DNA from: Nocardia vinacea
Lineage (GTDB): Bacteria; Actinomycetota; Actinomycetes; Mycobacteriales; Mycobacteriaceae
Length of the DNA: 64,000 bases
Direction: 5' to 3'
Assembly: GCF_035920345.1 (NCBI RefSeq)
Contig: NZ_CP109149.1
Location: 4,836,001-4,900,000, forward strand
Both the position numbers and the translations under genes were made by a program. This document shows, piece by piece, positions 52,387 to 61,589 of the stretch (position 1 is its first letter; each line of letters begins with the position of its first letter). The notes beneath the pieces are model-generated. The model had not been told where the DNA came from. It searched no databases and saw nothing but the letters and a program-made list of their open reading frames with translations.

Positions 52387-52735
52387 TCAGGCGTTCTCGC
52401 GGGTGAAGCTACGTGCGCCGATCAACATCGCCACCGCAGCGACCGCCAGCGTGAGCACGGTCCCGAGGTACACCTCGGACGCACCGAAGTCACCGCGGAA
52501 CAGGGCCCTGGCCGCATCGACGGTGTGCGAGAACGGATTCACCTTGCCGATCGTGCGCAACCAGCCCGGCCCGACGCTCAACGGCAGCAGAATGCCGGAC
52601 AGCAGCATCAGCGGCACCACAAGACTATTGAGCACCGCCGTCATCGATTTCGAAGCTCACCACGTCACCGGAGATGCGGCGCTCGAGTTCGTCGGGCGAC
52701 CCCTCGGCGACGATCCGCAGGTTATCCCACCCGCA
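52387..52735 (-). pseudogene. Remnant of DrrAB-like ABC transporter (ATPase tail joined to permease tail)
   Basis: On the minus strand, 52735-52625 encodes the end of an ABC ATPase (WDNLRIVAEGSPDELERRIS, typical of DrrA-like C-termini), which stops early at TAG 52625. Overlapping it, 52644-52387 encodes the last 85 residues of an ABC-2 permease (LVVPLMLLSGILLPLSVGPGW; TIGKVNPFSHTVDAARALFRG; FTREN end). Walker A, signature and most membrane helices are missing. A deletion has removed about 1 kb or more from a drrA-drrB-type pair and joined the ends. Confidence 0.75.
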
Positions 52736-52755
52736 CGCGGCCGCATGAAAACGCA

Positions 52756-52787
52756 AGTGGCCCCGGCCGTTACCAGCCGGGGCCACT
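52756..52787 (-). terminator. Rho-independent terminator of etfBA
   Basis: A perfect 12-bp stem (AGTGGCCCCGGC with GCCGGGGCCACT) with an 8-base loop. On the minus strand it is followed by TGCGTTTTC, a partial T-run. It starts 14 bp past the etfA stop at 52802. Confidence 0.9.
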
Positions 52788-52801
52788 CGAACAGCGCGGG
52801 A

Positions 52802-53758
52802 CTAGCCCTTGTGCGCCTTCACAGCTTCGGTCAGCTGCGGGGCGACATTGAACAGGTCGCCGACGATGCCGTAGTCCGCGATCTCGAAGATCGGGGCCTC
52901 TTCGTCCTTGTTGACCGCGACGATGGTCTTCGAGGTCTGCATACCGGCGCGGTGCTGGATGGCGCCGGAGATGCCGAGGGCGATGTAGAGCTGCGGGGAG
53001 ACCGTCTTACCGGTCTGACCGACCTGGAACTGGCCCGGGTAGTAGCCCGAGTCGACAGCGGCACGCGAAGCGCCGACGGCGGCGCCGAGCGAATCGGCCA
53101 GCGCCTCGACGACCGCGAAGTTGTCGGCGGAACCGACACCGCGACCACCGGAGACGACGATGCCCGCCTCGGTGAGCTCCGGACGGTCGCCACCGACGAT
53201 CGGCTCGCGGGAGGTCACCTTCACGACGCCCTCTTCCTGCGCGGGCACCTCGACGGTCACCTTCTCACCCGCACCGGCCGCGGCGGTGGCCTCGACGGCG
53301 CCCGGACGCACCGAGATCACCGGCACGTCGCCGGTGGCCTTGGCGTCGACGGTGAACGCGCCACCGAAGATGGAGTGCACGACCGAACCGTCGGACTTGA
53401 CGTCGATGACATCGACGAGCAGGCCGGAGCCGATGCGCGCGGCGAGGCGGCCCGACACCTCCTTGCCCTCGGCGGTGGCGGCGACGATCACGGCGGCCGG
53501 GGAAATCGACTCGACCAGACCGGCGAGCACGTCGACCTTCGGGGTGACCAGGAAGTTCTCGACATCGTCGGATTCGGCGATGTAGATCTTCGCGGCGCCC
53601 GCGGCGGCCAGCGCGTCGGCCAGCTTCTCGCCGGTACCGGCCGGGCCGGTCACGACGGCGGCGGGTTCACCCAGCGCGCTCGCGGCGGTGAGCAGTTCGG
53701 TGCTGACCTTCTTGATCGCACCGTCGGCGTGCTCGACGAGCACAAGTACTTCTGCCAT
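52802..53758 (-). CDS. etfA: Electron transfer flavoprotein alpha subunit
   Basis: A 318-residue FAD-binding subunit (FixB family) that passes electrons from acyl-CoA dehydrogenases to a membrane quinone reductase. The N-terminal half binds the beta subunit ([21 protein letters not shown]). The C-terminal FAD domain has [46 protein letters not shown] and [22 protein letters not shown], all standard. It follows etfB after 32 bp with GGAG before ATG 53758, matching Rv3028c. Confidence 0.97.
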   Translation of the reverse strand: MAEVLVLVEHADGAIKKVSTELLTAASALGEPAAVVTGPAGTGEKLADALAAAGAAKIYIAESDDVENFLVTPKVDVLAGLVESISPAAVIVAATAEGKEVSGRLAARIGSGLLVDVIDVKSDGSVVHSIFGGAFTVDAKATGDVPVISVRPGAVEATAAAGAGEKVTVEVPAQEEGVVKVTSREPIVGGDRPELTEAGIVVSGGRGVGSADNFAVVEALADSLGAAVGASRAAVDSGYYPGQFQVGQTGKTVSPQLYIALGISGAIQHRAGMQTSKTIVAVNKDEEAPIFEIADYGIVGDLFNVAPQLTEAVKAHKG

Positions 53759-53790
53759 TTGTGTTCTCTCCTAAGCAGTCTCGGGCGGGA

Positions 53791-54576
53791 TCAGATGATC
53801 TTCTGACCGACCAGGTACGCGGCGATCTTGGTGCCGCCGTCGCCCTCGTCCGCGATCTTCTCGCCCGCGGTGCGCGGGGGCTTCGGGGTGGCCGCGGTGA
53901 CGGCGGTGCCCGAGTTGCCGACACCGACGGTCGACGGGTCGACGCCCAGGTCGGCCAGCGTGAAGGTCTGCACTTCCTTCTTCTTCGCGGCCATGATGCC
54001 CTTGAAGGAGGGGAAGCGCGGCTCGTTGATCTTCTCGGTGACGCTGACGATGGCCGGGAGGGTGGCCTCCAGCTTGAACACGCCCTCGTCGGTCTCCCGC
54101 TCACCGGTAATCTTGTCGCCGTCGACGGTCAGCTTGCGCAGGTGCGTCAGCTGCGGCAGGCCCAGGTACTCGGCGATGATCGCGGGCACGGCGCCGGCGC
54201 GACCGTCGGTGGCCTCGTTGCCCGCGATGACCAGCTCGACACCCTCGACCTGGCCCAGCGCGCTGGCCAGCACCCAGGCGGTCTGCACGGCGTCAGAGCC
54301 GTGGATCGCCGGATCGTTGATGTGGATGGCCTTGTCGGCGCCCATGGACAGCGCCTTGCGGATGGCCTCGGTGGCACGGTCCGGACCGGCGGCCAGCACG
54401 GTGACCTCGCCGCCCTGGGCCTCCTTGATCAGCAGCGCTTCTTCGACGGCGCGCTCGTTGATCTCGTCGAGGACGGCGTCGGCGGCTTCGCGATCGAGGG
54501 TGAAATCACCGTCGGTCAGCTTGCGCTCGGACCAGGTGTCGGGAACCTGCTTGATGAGTACGACGATGTTCGGCAT
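53791..54576 (-). CDS. etfB: Electron transfer flavoprotein beta subunit
   Basis: A 261-residue AMP-binding subunit (FixA family) from ATG 54576. The start NIVVLIKQVPDTW, the region LVIAGNEATDGRAGAVPAIIAEYLG and the recognition-loop area LPAIVSVTEKINEPRFPSFKGIMAAKKKE are characteristic. It forms a dimer with EtfA. The ETF pair supports fatty-acid and amino-acid oxidation. A 22-bp palindrome about 100 bp upstream of the start may control the operon. Confidence 0.97.
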   Translation of the reverse strand: MPNIVVLIKQVPDTWSERKLTDGDFTLDREAADAVLDEINERAVEEALLIKEAQGGEVTVLAAGPDRATEAIRKALSMGADKAIHINDPAIHGSDAVQTAWVLASALGQVEGVELVIAGNEATDGRAGAVPAIIAEYLGLPQLTHLRKLTVDGDKITGERETDEGVFKLEATLPAIVSVTEKINEPRFPSFKGIMAAKKKEVQTFTLADLGVDPSTVGVGNSGTAVTAATPKPPRTAGEKIADEGDGGTKIAAYLVGQKII

Positions 54577-54676
54577 CGGTCTTCGTCGACCTCCTGTTCT
54601 GGTTACACGTGTGGTGGTCGCACGAGCAGCGCCGTACGTCCTTGGTTGTAGCTCAGGGCGTGACACTACCCTACGT

Positions 54677-54698
54677 TAAGTTACTCATGGGTAACTTA
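54677..54698. promoter_or_regulatory. 22-bp palindrome upstream of etfBA
   Basis: TAAGTTAC-TCATGG-GTAACTTA has perfect 8-bp arms and a nearly symmetric centre, in the divergent gap between etfB and the methyltransferase gene. The TTAC/GTAA form suits a TetR- or GntR-like regulator of lipid oxidation; which one is unknown. Confidence 0.65.
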
Positions 54699-54766
54699 GC
54701 CGCTTCTCTCTCACAACAGCGATCCTGGCGATAATGTGCGGCCGCCTAACCAGTAACGTCGGAGCG

Positions 54767-55570
54767 ATGAGCGAGGCTGTGATCCCTGCCGCAGTGGGCA
54801 CCACCCCGGGCATTACTCCCGAGTCGGCCGTGGAGCCGTTGCCGCTGACCGGCGAGCGGACCGTACCCGGCATCGCCGAGGAGAACTACTGGTTCCGTCG
54901 GCACGAGATCGTCTACGCACGCCTGCTCGAGCATTGTGCCGGAAAGACGGTGCTGGAGGCCGGATCCGGTGAAGGTTACGGCGCGAACATGATCGCCGAT
55001 GTGGCCACCAAAGTAATCGGCCTCGACTACGACACCAGCGCGGTCGAGCATGTGCGCGCCCGCTACCCGCGTGTGGAGATGATCCAGGGCAACCTCGCCG
55101 CGTTGCCGCTGGAGGACGAGTCGGTCGATGTCGTGGTGAATTTCCAAGTGATCGAACACCTCTGGGACCAGGGCCAGTTCATCCGGGAATGCCTGCGGGT
55201 GCTGCGGCCCGGCGGTGAACTGCTGATCAGCACGCCCAATCGGATCACCTTCTCCCCCGGCCGCGATACCCCGCTCAACCCGTTCCACACCCGCGAACTC
55301 AACGCCGCCGAACTCACCGAACTGCTCGTCGACGCGGGTTTCCGGGTCACGCTCATGACCGGGGTACACCACGGCCCGACACTGAAGGCATTGGACGCCA
55401 AGCACGGTGGCTCGTTCATCGATGCGCAGATCGAGCGCGCGCTGGCCGGGGAGCCGTGGCCCGCCGAGCTGACCGCCGATGTCGCCGCGGTCGCCATCGA
55501 CGATTTCGCACTGATCACCGAGGACATCGATGCGAGCCTCGACCTGGTCGCCATCGCGGTGAAGCCTTGA
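54767..55570 (+). CDS. SAM-dependent methyltransferase, Rv3030-like
   Basis: A 267-residue class I methyltransferase from ATG 54767; an ATG at 54734 would add 11 residues. The SAM-binding sequence is VLEAGSGEGYGANMIA, with the acidic residue in VIGLDYDTSAVEHV and post-motif VVVNFQVIEHLWDQ. It corresponds to Rv3030, placed by genetic work in mycobacteria in the 6-O-methylglucose lipopolysaccharide (MGLP) cluster. A sugar methyl transfer is therefore likely. The next gene starts within its stop codon (TTGA). Confidence 0.85.
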   Translation: MSEAVIPAAVGTTPGITPESAVEPLPLTGERTVPGIAEENYWFRRHEIVYARLLEHCAGKTVLEAGSGEGYGANMIADVATKVIGLDYDTSAVEHVRARYPRVEMIQGNLAALPLEDESVDVVVNFQVIEHLWDQGQFIRECLRVLRPGGELLISTPNRITFSPGRDTPLNPFHTRELNAAELTELLVDAGFRVTLMTGVHHGPTLKALDAKHGGSFIDAQIERALAGEPWPAELTADVAAVAIDDFALITEDIDASLDLVAIAVKP

Positions 55571-57099
55571 GTAGACAAGCAGTTCCCGGCCAGTTCACCC
55601 TGGTCCTGCATTCCCATCTGCCATGGCTGGCCCACCACGGCCGCTGGCCGGTCGGCGAGGAATGGCTCTACCAATCCTGGGCCGCCTCTTACCTTCCGGT
55701 CGTCGATGCGCTGAGAACCCTTGCCGCGGAAGGCCGTTCACATCTGCTCAGCCTCGGCATCACGCCGGTGCTCGCCGCCCAGTTGGACGATCCGCATTGT
55801 CTTGCGGGCATGCATCATTGGCTCGGCAACTGGCAGCTGCGCGCCGACGAGGCCGCGATGGCGGGCAATATCGCACTCGGCAGACATGAGCACCGGCTGG
55901 CGGCGGCGGCACTCGCGGAATTCGAACAGCACTGGCGCCACGGCGCGGCGCCGGTCTGGCGGCAGCTCATCGACGCCGAGGCCATCGAACTGCTCGGTGG
56001 CCCGCTCGCGCACCCGTTCCAGCCGCTGCTGCACCCGCGACTGCGCGCCTTCCAGCTCAGCGAGGGCCTGGTCGATGCCCGGCAGCGCTGGGGCCACACC
56101 CCGACCGGCATCTGGGCGCCCGAATGCGGCTACACCCCCGGCATGGAGACCGGATATGCGGCCGCGGGTGTGACGCATTTCATGGTCGACGGACCCGCAC
56201 TGCGCGGCGATACCACCCTCGGCCGGCCGGTCCGGGAATCGGACGTGGTGGCCTTCGGGCGTGATCTGCAAGTGAGCTACCGGGTTTGGTCGCCCAAGTC
56301 CGGCTATCCGGGGCAGAGCGCCTACCGTGACTTTCATCACTATGACCACGCGACGGGTCTCAAGCCCGCCCGCGTCACCGGCAAGACGGTCGCCGGTCCG
56401 GACAAGGCCCCGTACGACCCGGAACTGGCGGCCGGGGCAGTGGTCCGCGATGTCGACGATTTCGTGCGGACCGTGCGCGAACGACTGATCGAGGAATCGA
56501 CGCGAATCGGACGTCCGGCCCTGGTCGTCGCCGCATTCGATACCGAATTGTTCGGGCACTGGTGGCACGAGGGTCCGCAGTGGCTGGCCCAGGTGCTGAG
56601 GGCACTGCCCGAGGCGGGCGTCACCGTCGGCACGCTGGCCGATGCCAGGGCGCGCGGATTCGTCGGCGAGCCGGTGCCGCTGGCCGATTCGTCCTGGGGT
56701 TCGGGTAAGGATTGGCGAGTGTGGGCCGGTGACCAGGTGAAAGACCTGGTGGATCTGAACGACGATATTGTCCGGCTCACCCTCGATACGGTCGACAAGA
56801 TGCGGGCCGCGGACGGCGGTGCCGCACTGCGCGACCCGGTCGCCGATCAACTGCTGCGCGAGGCCATCCTCACCGTCTCCAGCGACTGGGCATTCATGGT
56901 CAGCAAGGACTCCGCGGCCGGCTACGCACGCGACCGCGCGCACCGACACGCCCACGCCGTGCGGGAAATCGCGGCCGCCGTAGGGGCGGGCCAAGTCGCC
57001 AAAGCACACCAGTTGGCGGCAGGATGGGGAGCGGCCGACGGGTTCTTCCCGAGTTTGGACGCACGGCGGCTGGCGATCGCGGACCGAGACTCCGCCTGA
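55567..57099 (+). CDS. Glycoside hydrolase family 57, Rv3031-like branching enzyme
   Basis: A 510-residue GH57 protein. Motif 1 is LHSHLPWLAHHG, the catalytic Glu lies in GIWAPECGYTPG and the acid Asp in AFDTELFGHWWHEG. The C-terminal DUF1957 helical domain (WRVWAGDQVKDLVDLNDDI; VSSDWAFMVSKDSAAGYA) is typical of GH57 1,4-alpha-glucan branching enzymes. TTG 55567 overlaps the preceding stop, giving close coupling to the methyltransferase. It corresponds to Rv3031 and should branch or trim the growing polysaccharide in MGLP or alpha-glucan synthesis. Confidence 0.92.
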   Translation: MSRQAVPGQFTLVLHSHLPWLAHHGRWPVGEEWLYQSWAASYLPVVDALRTLAAEGRSHLLSLGITPVLAAQLDDPHCLAGMHHWLGNWQLRADEAAMAGNIALGRHEHRLAAAALAEFEQHWRHGAAPVWRQLIDAEAIELLGGPLAHPFQPLLHPRLRAFQLSEGLVDARQRWGHTPTGIWAPECGYTPGMETGYAAAGVTHFMVDGPALRGDTTLGRPVRESDVVAFGRDLQVSYRVWSPKSGYPGQSAYRDFHHYDHATGLKPARVTGKTVAGPDKAPYDPELAAGAVVRDVDDFVRTVRERLIEESTRIGRPALVVAAFDTELFGHWWHEGPQWLAQVLRALPEAGVTVGTLADARARGFVGEPVPLADSSWGSGKDWRVWAGDQVKDLVDLNDDIVRLTLDTVDKMRAADGGAALRDPVADQLLREAILTVSSDWAFMVSKDSAAGYARDRAHRHAHAVREIAAAVGAGQVAKAHQLAAGWGAADGFFPSLDARRLAIADRDSA

Positions 57100-57110
57100 T
57101 AAGGACATTC

Positions 57111-58364
57111 ATGAAGATCTTGATGGTGTCGTGGGAGTACCCACCGGTTGTGGTCGGTGGGTTGGGCCGCCATGTGCATCACCTGGCGGTCGAACTGGCC
57201 GCGGCCGGTCACGAAGTGGTCGTGCTCGCCCGCCGCCCCTCCGGCACCGACTCCGTGACCCACCCCTCCCACTCCTTCATCGCCGAAGGCGTGCTGGTCG
57301 TGGCGGTCGCGGAGGATCCGCCGTGCTTCGACTTCGGCGAGGACATGCTCGCCTGGACGCTGGCCATGGGCCACGCGATGGTGCGCGCCGGTGTGGCACT
57401 CGGCAAGCCGGGCATCGGCGACGGCTGGGTCCCGGATGTCGTGCACGCGCACGATTGGCTGGTCGCGCATCCGGCGATCACGCTGGCCGAGTACTACGAC
57501 GTGCCGCTGGTCTCGACCATCCACGCCACCGAGGCCGGGCGGCACAGCGGTTGGGTCTCGGGCCGTGTCAACAAGCAGGTGCATTCGGTCGAGTGGTGGC
57601 TGGCCAATGAATCGGATGCGCTGATCACCTGCTCGACCTCCATGCAGGACGAGGTGGAGCGGCTCTACGGGCCCGAGCGGGTGCCGATGACGGTGATCCG
57701 CAATGGTATCGATGTGGGCGCGTGGACCTTTCGGCCGCGCGCACCGCGCACCGGTCCGCCGCGTCTGCTCTACGTCGGTCGGCTCGAGTACGAGAAAGGC
57801 GTGCAGGATGCGATCGCCGCGCTGCCGCGCATCCGCCGCGCCCACCCCGGCACCACGCTGACCGTCGCCGGTATCGGCACCCAGTTCGAATGGCTGCGCG
57901 AACGCGCCCGGGTGCATCGGGTCGCGCGGGCGGTGACCTTCGCCGGTCAGCTCGATCACGCGGAACTGCTCGGCTGGTTGCACGGCGCCGATGCCATCGT
58001 GCTGCCGAGCCGCTACGAACCTTTCGGCATCGTCGCACTCGAGGCGGCCGCCGCTGGTACCCCGCTGATCACCTCCACCGCGGGTGGTCTCGGCGAGGCC
58101 GTCATCGACGGCGTCACCGGCGCATCCTTCGAACCGGCGGATGTGGACGGCATCGTCGAAGCCGTGCGCGCCACCCTCGACGATCCGGCCGCCACCCAGG
58201 ACCGCGCCTACGCCGCGCGCGAACGCCTCACCGCCGACTTCGCCTGGGACGTCGTGGCCGCCGAAACCGCACTGGTCTACTCCTCGGCCAAACGCCGCGT
58301 CCGCAACCCCCTCGGCCGCCCCACCATCATCGAACGCCCCCTCCCCGAGCGCGATCCGAAGTAG
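57111..58364 (+). CDS. GT4 alpha-glucosyltransferase, Rv3032-like
   Basis: A 417-residue GT-B glycosyltransferase from ATG 57111, GAC-rich spacer after AAGGA. The start MKILMVSWEYPPVVVGGLGRH is that of glycogen-synthase-like GT4/GT5 enzymes. The donor site shows VVHAHDWL, STIHATEAGRHSGW, VGRLEYEKGVQD and the E-x7-E segment in PSRYEPFGIVALEAAAAGTP. It matches Rv3032, an alpha-(1,4)-glucosyltransferase for MGLP and glycogen in mycobacteria. It is third in the methyltransferase-GH57-GT operon; the gap to GH57 is 11 bp. Confidence 0.93.
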   Translation: MKILMVSWEYPPVVVGGLGRHVHHLAVELAAAGHEVVVLARRPSGTDSVTHPSHSFIAEGVLVVAVAEDPPCFDFGEDMLAWTLAMGHAMVRAGVALGKPGIGDGWVPDVVHAHDWLVAHPAITLAEYYDVPLVSTIHATEAGRHSGWVSGRVNKQVHSVEWWLANESDALITCSTSMQDEVERLYGPERVPMTVIRNGIDVGAWTFRPRAPRTGPPRLLYVGRLEYEKGVQDAIAALPRIRRAHPGTTLTVAGIGTQFEWLRERARVHRVARAVTFAGQLDHAELLGWLHGADAIVLPSRYEPFGIVALEAAAAGTPLITSTAGGLGEAVIDGVTGASFEPADVDGIVEAVRATLDDPAATQDRAYAARERLTADFAWDVVAAETALVYSSAKRRVRNPLGRPTIIERPLPERDPK

Positions 58365-58367
58365 CGC

Positions 58368-58913
58368 CTAGCTCTCCATCTTCTTGACGATCTTCTGGAC
58401 GGTGAGCCAGGTGCGGGTGGTGATTTCCTTGCTGTAGGTCTTCTCCATCCGGGCCATGAAGTTCGGGGTGCGGGGTTCGGTGTTGTCGATGACCGCGAGG
58501 ACGACGCGGGCGGCAGTGTCGTAGCCGACGATCTCGACGCCGGGTTCGGGGTGCTCGCGCAGCTCTTTCGCAACGTTCGGCGGCGCCTGTTTGAGGAAGG
58601 TCGCGATGAGGTAGGTGCCGCGGCCGTGGGTCAGGCCCGGGAACGGATCGGTGTCGAGCAGGTCGCGCAGTTCGTCGTAGGTGCGCACGATGGTGCCGCC
58701 CGGAATTCCGAGTTCGCTGTTCAGGGCATCCTGGATGCGGGCTTCCAACTTCGCGATATCGGTATCCGCGGTACGGAAGACCACATTGCCACTGGCCAAC
58801 ACCGTGGCGACCTTCTCGAATCCGAGCCCCTCGAACACCCCGCGCAGCTTCTCCCCCTTCATATTGGGGTTCGTCGGCATGATCCCGCGCAACAGCGCCG
58901 CGTACCTGTTCAT
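58368..58913 (-). CDS. DUF1697 family protein
   Basis: A 181-residue protein from ATG 58913 (GTG 58931 possible). The opening YAALLRGIMPTNPNMKGEKLRGVFEGLGF, the VLASGNVVF strand and a C-terminal NFMARMEKTYSKEITTRTW are characteristic of the DUF1697 family, small soluble proteins with a ferredoxin-like fold and no known reaction. Convergent with the GT gene, with only three bases between stops. Confidence 0.85.
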   Translation of the reverse strand: MNRYAALLRGIMPTNPNMKGEKLRGVFEGLGFEKVATVLASGNVVFRTADTDIAKLEARIQDALNSELGIPGGTIVRTYDELRDLLDTDPFPGLTHGRGTYLIATFLKQAPPNVAKELREHPEPGVEIVGYDTAARVVLAVIDNTEPRTPNFMARMEKTYSKEITTRTWLTVQKIVKKMES

Positions 58914-59053
58914 ATCGCTGACCGTACCCACTGCCGCCGATCCTCATCGAGGGCAGTCGAATGGTTGCTCGAACCGAGGCCGGGAACCACCATTTGACTA
59001 CCGTCGACGACCCGGCCGTCCCGCTCAGCGCGCGACGCATCGGGCCGGGTGGG

Positions 59054-59821
59054 TTAAGCCGACTGGGTGGCGCCGTTCTTTTTGCGCTCGATGTCTTCCA
59101 GTGCGGCAACGTATTTGGCGCGCTCCTCGGCGCCGGCCTCCCAGGTCGCCTTGCGGTTCTTGACGACCTTGGCGGGCGCGCCGACGGCAATGCTGTAGTC
59201 CGGAATCTCGCCCTTGACCACCGCATGCGCACCGAGCACACAGCCGCGGCCGACGCGGGTTTCGCGCAGCACCGTCACCTTGGCGGCGATCCAGGTATCC
59301 GGACCGATGCGGACCGGGCTCTTGACGATGCCCTGATCCTTGATCGGCATATTGATGTCGTCCATGCGGTGGTCGAAGTCGCAGATGTAGCACCAATCGG
59401 CGACCAGCGTGGATTCACCGATCTCGATATCGAGGTAGGTGTTGACCACATTGTCCTTACCGAAGACCACCTTGTCGCCGATGCGCAGCGAACCCTCATG
59501 GCAGCGAATGGCATTGCCGTCGCCGATATGCACCCAGCGGCCGATCTCCATCCGGCCCAATTCGGGGGTCGCGTGGATCTCGACGCGCTTGCCGAGGAAC
59601 ACCATGCCGCGCAGCACGATATGCGGATTGGCCGCCTTGAATTTGAACAGCCGGTAGTACCGCACCAGATACCAAGGCGTGTACGCCTTGTTCGCGAGCA
59701 CCCAGCGCAGCGACGCCAGCGTCAGAAATCGCGCTTGCTGCGGATCCCGGCGGCGCGAGCCGCGCCACCGCGAGCGCAACGGTGCGCCCCACATGCTCGT
59801 CACGAAGTCATCTCCTGTCAT
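59054..59821 (-). CDS. Hexapeptide-repeat acyltransferase, Rv3034c-like
   Basis: A 255-residue left-handed beta-helix transferase from ATG 59821, AAGGA upstream. Hexapeptide turns (IGRWVHIGDGNAI, VRIGPDTWIAAKVTV, VGRGCVLGAHAVVKGEI, AVGAPAKVVKN) and catalytic-site His in DFDHRMDDINMP fit maltose/galactoside O-acetyltransferases. The charged C-terminal helix (ERAKYVAALEDIERKK) is extra. Rv3034c lies in the MGLP cluster and is thought to acylate the glucan, so an acetyl or short acyl transfer to methylglucose is expected. Confidence 0.88.
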   Translation of the reverse strand: MTGDDFVTSMWGAPLRSRWRGSRRRDPQQARFLTLASLRWVLANKAYTPWYLVRYYRLFKFKAANPHIVLRGMVFLGKRVEIHATPELGRMEIGRWVHIGDGNAIRCHEGSLRIGDKVVFGKDNVVNTYLDIEIGESTLVADWCYICDFDHRMDDINMPIKDQGIVKSPVRIGPDTWIAAKVTVLRETRVGRGCVLGAHAVVKGEIPDYSIAVGAPAKVVKNRKATWEAGAEERAKYVAALEDIERKKNGATQSA

Positions 59822-60038
59822 GGTCCTTGACATGGCGACCGTCCTGGTCGCGACGGCTAGAGCTTATCCCGTCGGAGAACACCGCCGGGACCCGTACAAC
59901 GTCGGCGGACCCTCCCGTACAGTGATCGCTGCGCCGCCGACGGCGGCGAACCTCCACGCGGGCGGTGGTGCGCGTACCCGGGGGTCGACACGCTTTCGGT
60001 CACGTCCCCAGCGGGCAACGACGACAGGAGTGCAGCAG

Positions 60039-61370
60039 GTGCGAAGCGGCGGCGTACTGGCCAACCCGGCGCGCGGGCTCACCCTGTCCCGACTGGGAGC
60101 GGCGGCGGCGATCGGCGCACTGGTATTGACGGGCTGCGGCACCGACGTCGACGACATTACCGTCGGATCGGGCAAGGGCTGGACCACCGCACACCACGAC
60201 GGCCGCAACAGTGGCGTCAGCCCGGTCACCGGCTCGCGCAAACTGTCGCTGAGCTGGTCGCGGCCGGTCGGTGGGCCGGTCGAGGAACCCCTGACGCTCG
60301 GCCCGGACGGACAAATGTTCGTCACCACCCTGACCCCGAACAACTGCGCCATTCTCTCGCTGCAGATGCCGACCGGCCGCAAGCGCTTCTGCAACGTGCT
60401 GGGACCGAATGCGATCTCCGCGCCCGCGGTGGTCGACAGTGGCACCAATGTCTACGTCGGCGACGACAGCGGGGTCAGTGCGTTCAACTCCATCGGGCAG
60501 CCGCGCTGGCGGACTCCCGTTGCGGGCGTACCGGTTTCGGCGCAGTTCACCGGCGACGGGAATATCCTGACGGTCACCCAGTCCGGTCAGATGGATGTGC
60601 TGAGCCGCCAGACCGGTGCGCGCGTCGTCAGCACCACCCAACTGCTGGGCGATCCCGATTTCCTGGAGTACCCGGATCTCACCCGACCCGCGTCCGGACA
60701 GGGTCTCGACGACTGCGCGATCGGCGGACCGCAGTGCCCGGTCGCCAATATCTCGCCGATCGAGGTGTCCAGCGGCCGCTTCTTCGTCACGCTGTGGAAG
60801 CCGGGCAAGCCGATCGCCGCACTGGTCGCATTGCGCTACGCCGACAATAAGATTCAGCAGGAATGGAGCGCGGACCTGCTCACCGACGGCAGCGCGACCA
60901 GTCCTACGCTGTCCGCTGACGGCCGCACCGTCTACGTCGGCGACAACTCCAAGCGCCTCATCGCGGTCGACGCCGCCGACGGCCGGACCAAATGGGTACA
61001 GCCCCTGGATTGGGCGCCGCGCGGCGGCATTTCGGTCTCCAACGACGGCCTGATCATCCCGGCCGGCGACGACGGCCACTTGCTCGCCCTGCGCGACAAG
61101 GGCGACGCTGCCGAAATCGCCTGGGAACGCAAGGATCTCACCCTGCGCGGCATCCCCGTCCAGACCGCGGGCGACACCGGCTACACCGCCGCCGCCATCG
61201 GCGACGGCATCAACCTGATCACCTTCGACACCAAGACCGGCACAACCGTCGACTCGGACGTCCTGCCGAACGCCAAGGGCACCACCACCGGCACCTCCAT
61301 CGGCCCCAAGGGCGAGGTAGTCCTCGCCACCCGCATCGGCGAAGTCTTCACCTTCAAACCCGAGCAGTAG
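60039..61370 (+). CDS. Lipoprotein with PQQ/BamB-like beta-propeller
   Basis: A 443-residue protein from GTG 60039, AGGAG upstream. The lipobox is LVLTGC. The rest consists of about seven or eight repeats of the PQQ/WD-like propeller type (ISAPAVVDSGTNVYVGDDSGVSAF; SPTLSADGRTVYVGDNSKRLIAVDAADGRTKW). No PQQ ligand set is evident, so a binding scaffold is likelier than a dehydrogenase. It is the Rv3035 homolog by position, divergent from the hexapeptide transferase, and may support cell-surface polysaccharide or protein assembly. Confidence 0.85.
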   Translation: MRSGGVLANPARGLTLSRLGAAAAIGALVLTGCGTDVDDITVGSGKGWTTAHHDGRNSGVSPVTGSRKLSLSWSRPVGGPVEEPLTLGPDGQMFVTTLTPNNCAILSLQMPTGRKRFCNVLGPNAISAPAVVDSGTNVYVGDDSGVSAFNSIGQPRWRTPVAGVPVSAQFTGDGNILTVTQSGQMDVLSRQTGARVVSTTQLLGDPDFLEYPDLTRPASGQGLDDCAIGGPQCPVANISPIEVSSGRFFVTLWKPGKPIAALVALRYADNKIQQEWSADLLTDGSATSPTLSADGRTVYVGDNSKRLIAVDAADGRTKWVQPLDWAPRGGISVSNDGLIIPAGDDGHLLALRDKGDAAEIAWERKDLTLRGIPVQTAGDTGYTAAAIGDGINLITFDTKTGTTVDSDVLPNAKGTTTGTSIGPKGEVVLATRIGEVFTFKPEQ

Positions 61371-61589
61371 ACGCTCGGGTGGCGTCGACAGCAGCTTGCA
61401 TTCCCGAAGCCAGGAGCGCTGTCCGTGGCAGGCTTGCAGCTCAGTGCTGGATCCTCGATCACCATTTCCCGGGGGCGAGCTCAATCCTGGACGCCTGATC
61501 ACCACGCGCTGGCGGCGGCGAATATCGAGGCGGCCCGCCATCAGCACATTCTCGATGCCAGCGAGTGCGGGTTAGGGCGCTAGGTGACG

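Noticed and set aside
52403..53806. 467-codon plus-strand frame opposite etfA
   Set aside because: Low-complexity His/Asp/Gly-rich shadow; etfA is unmistakable on the other strand.
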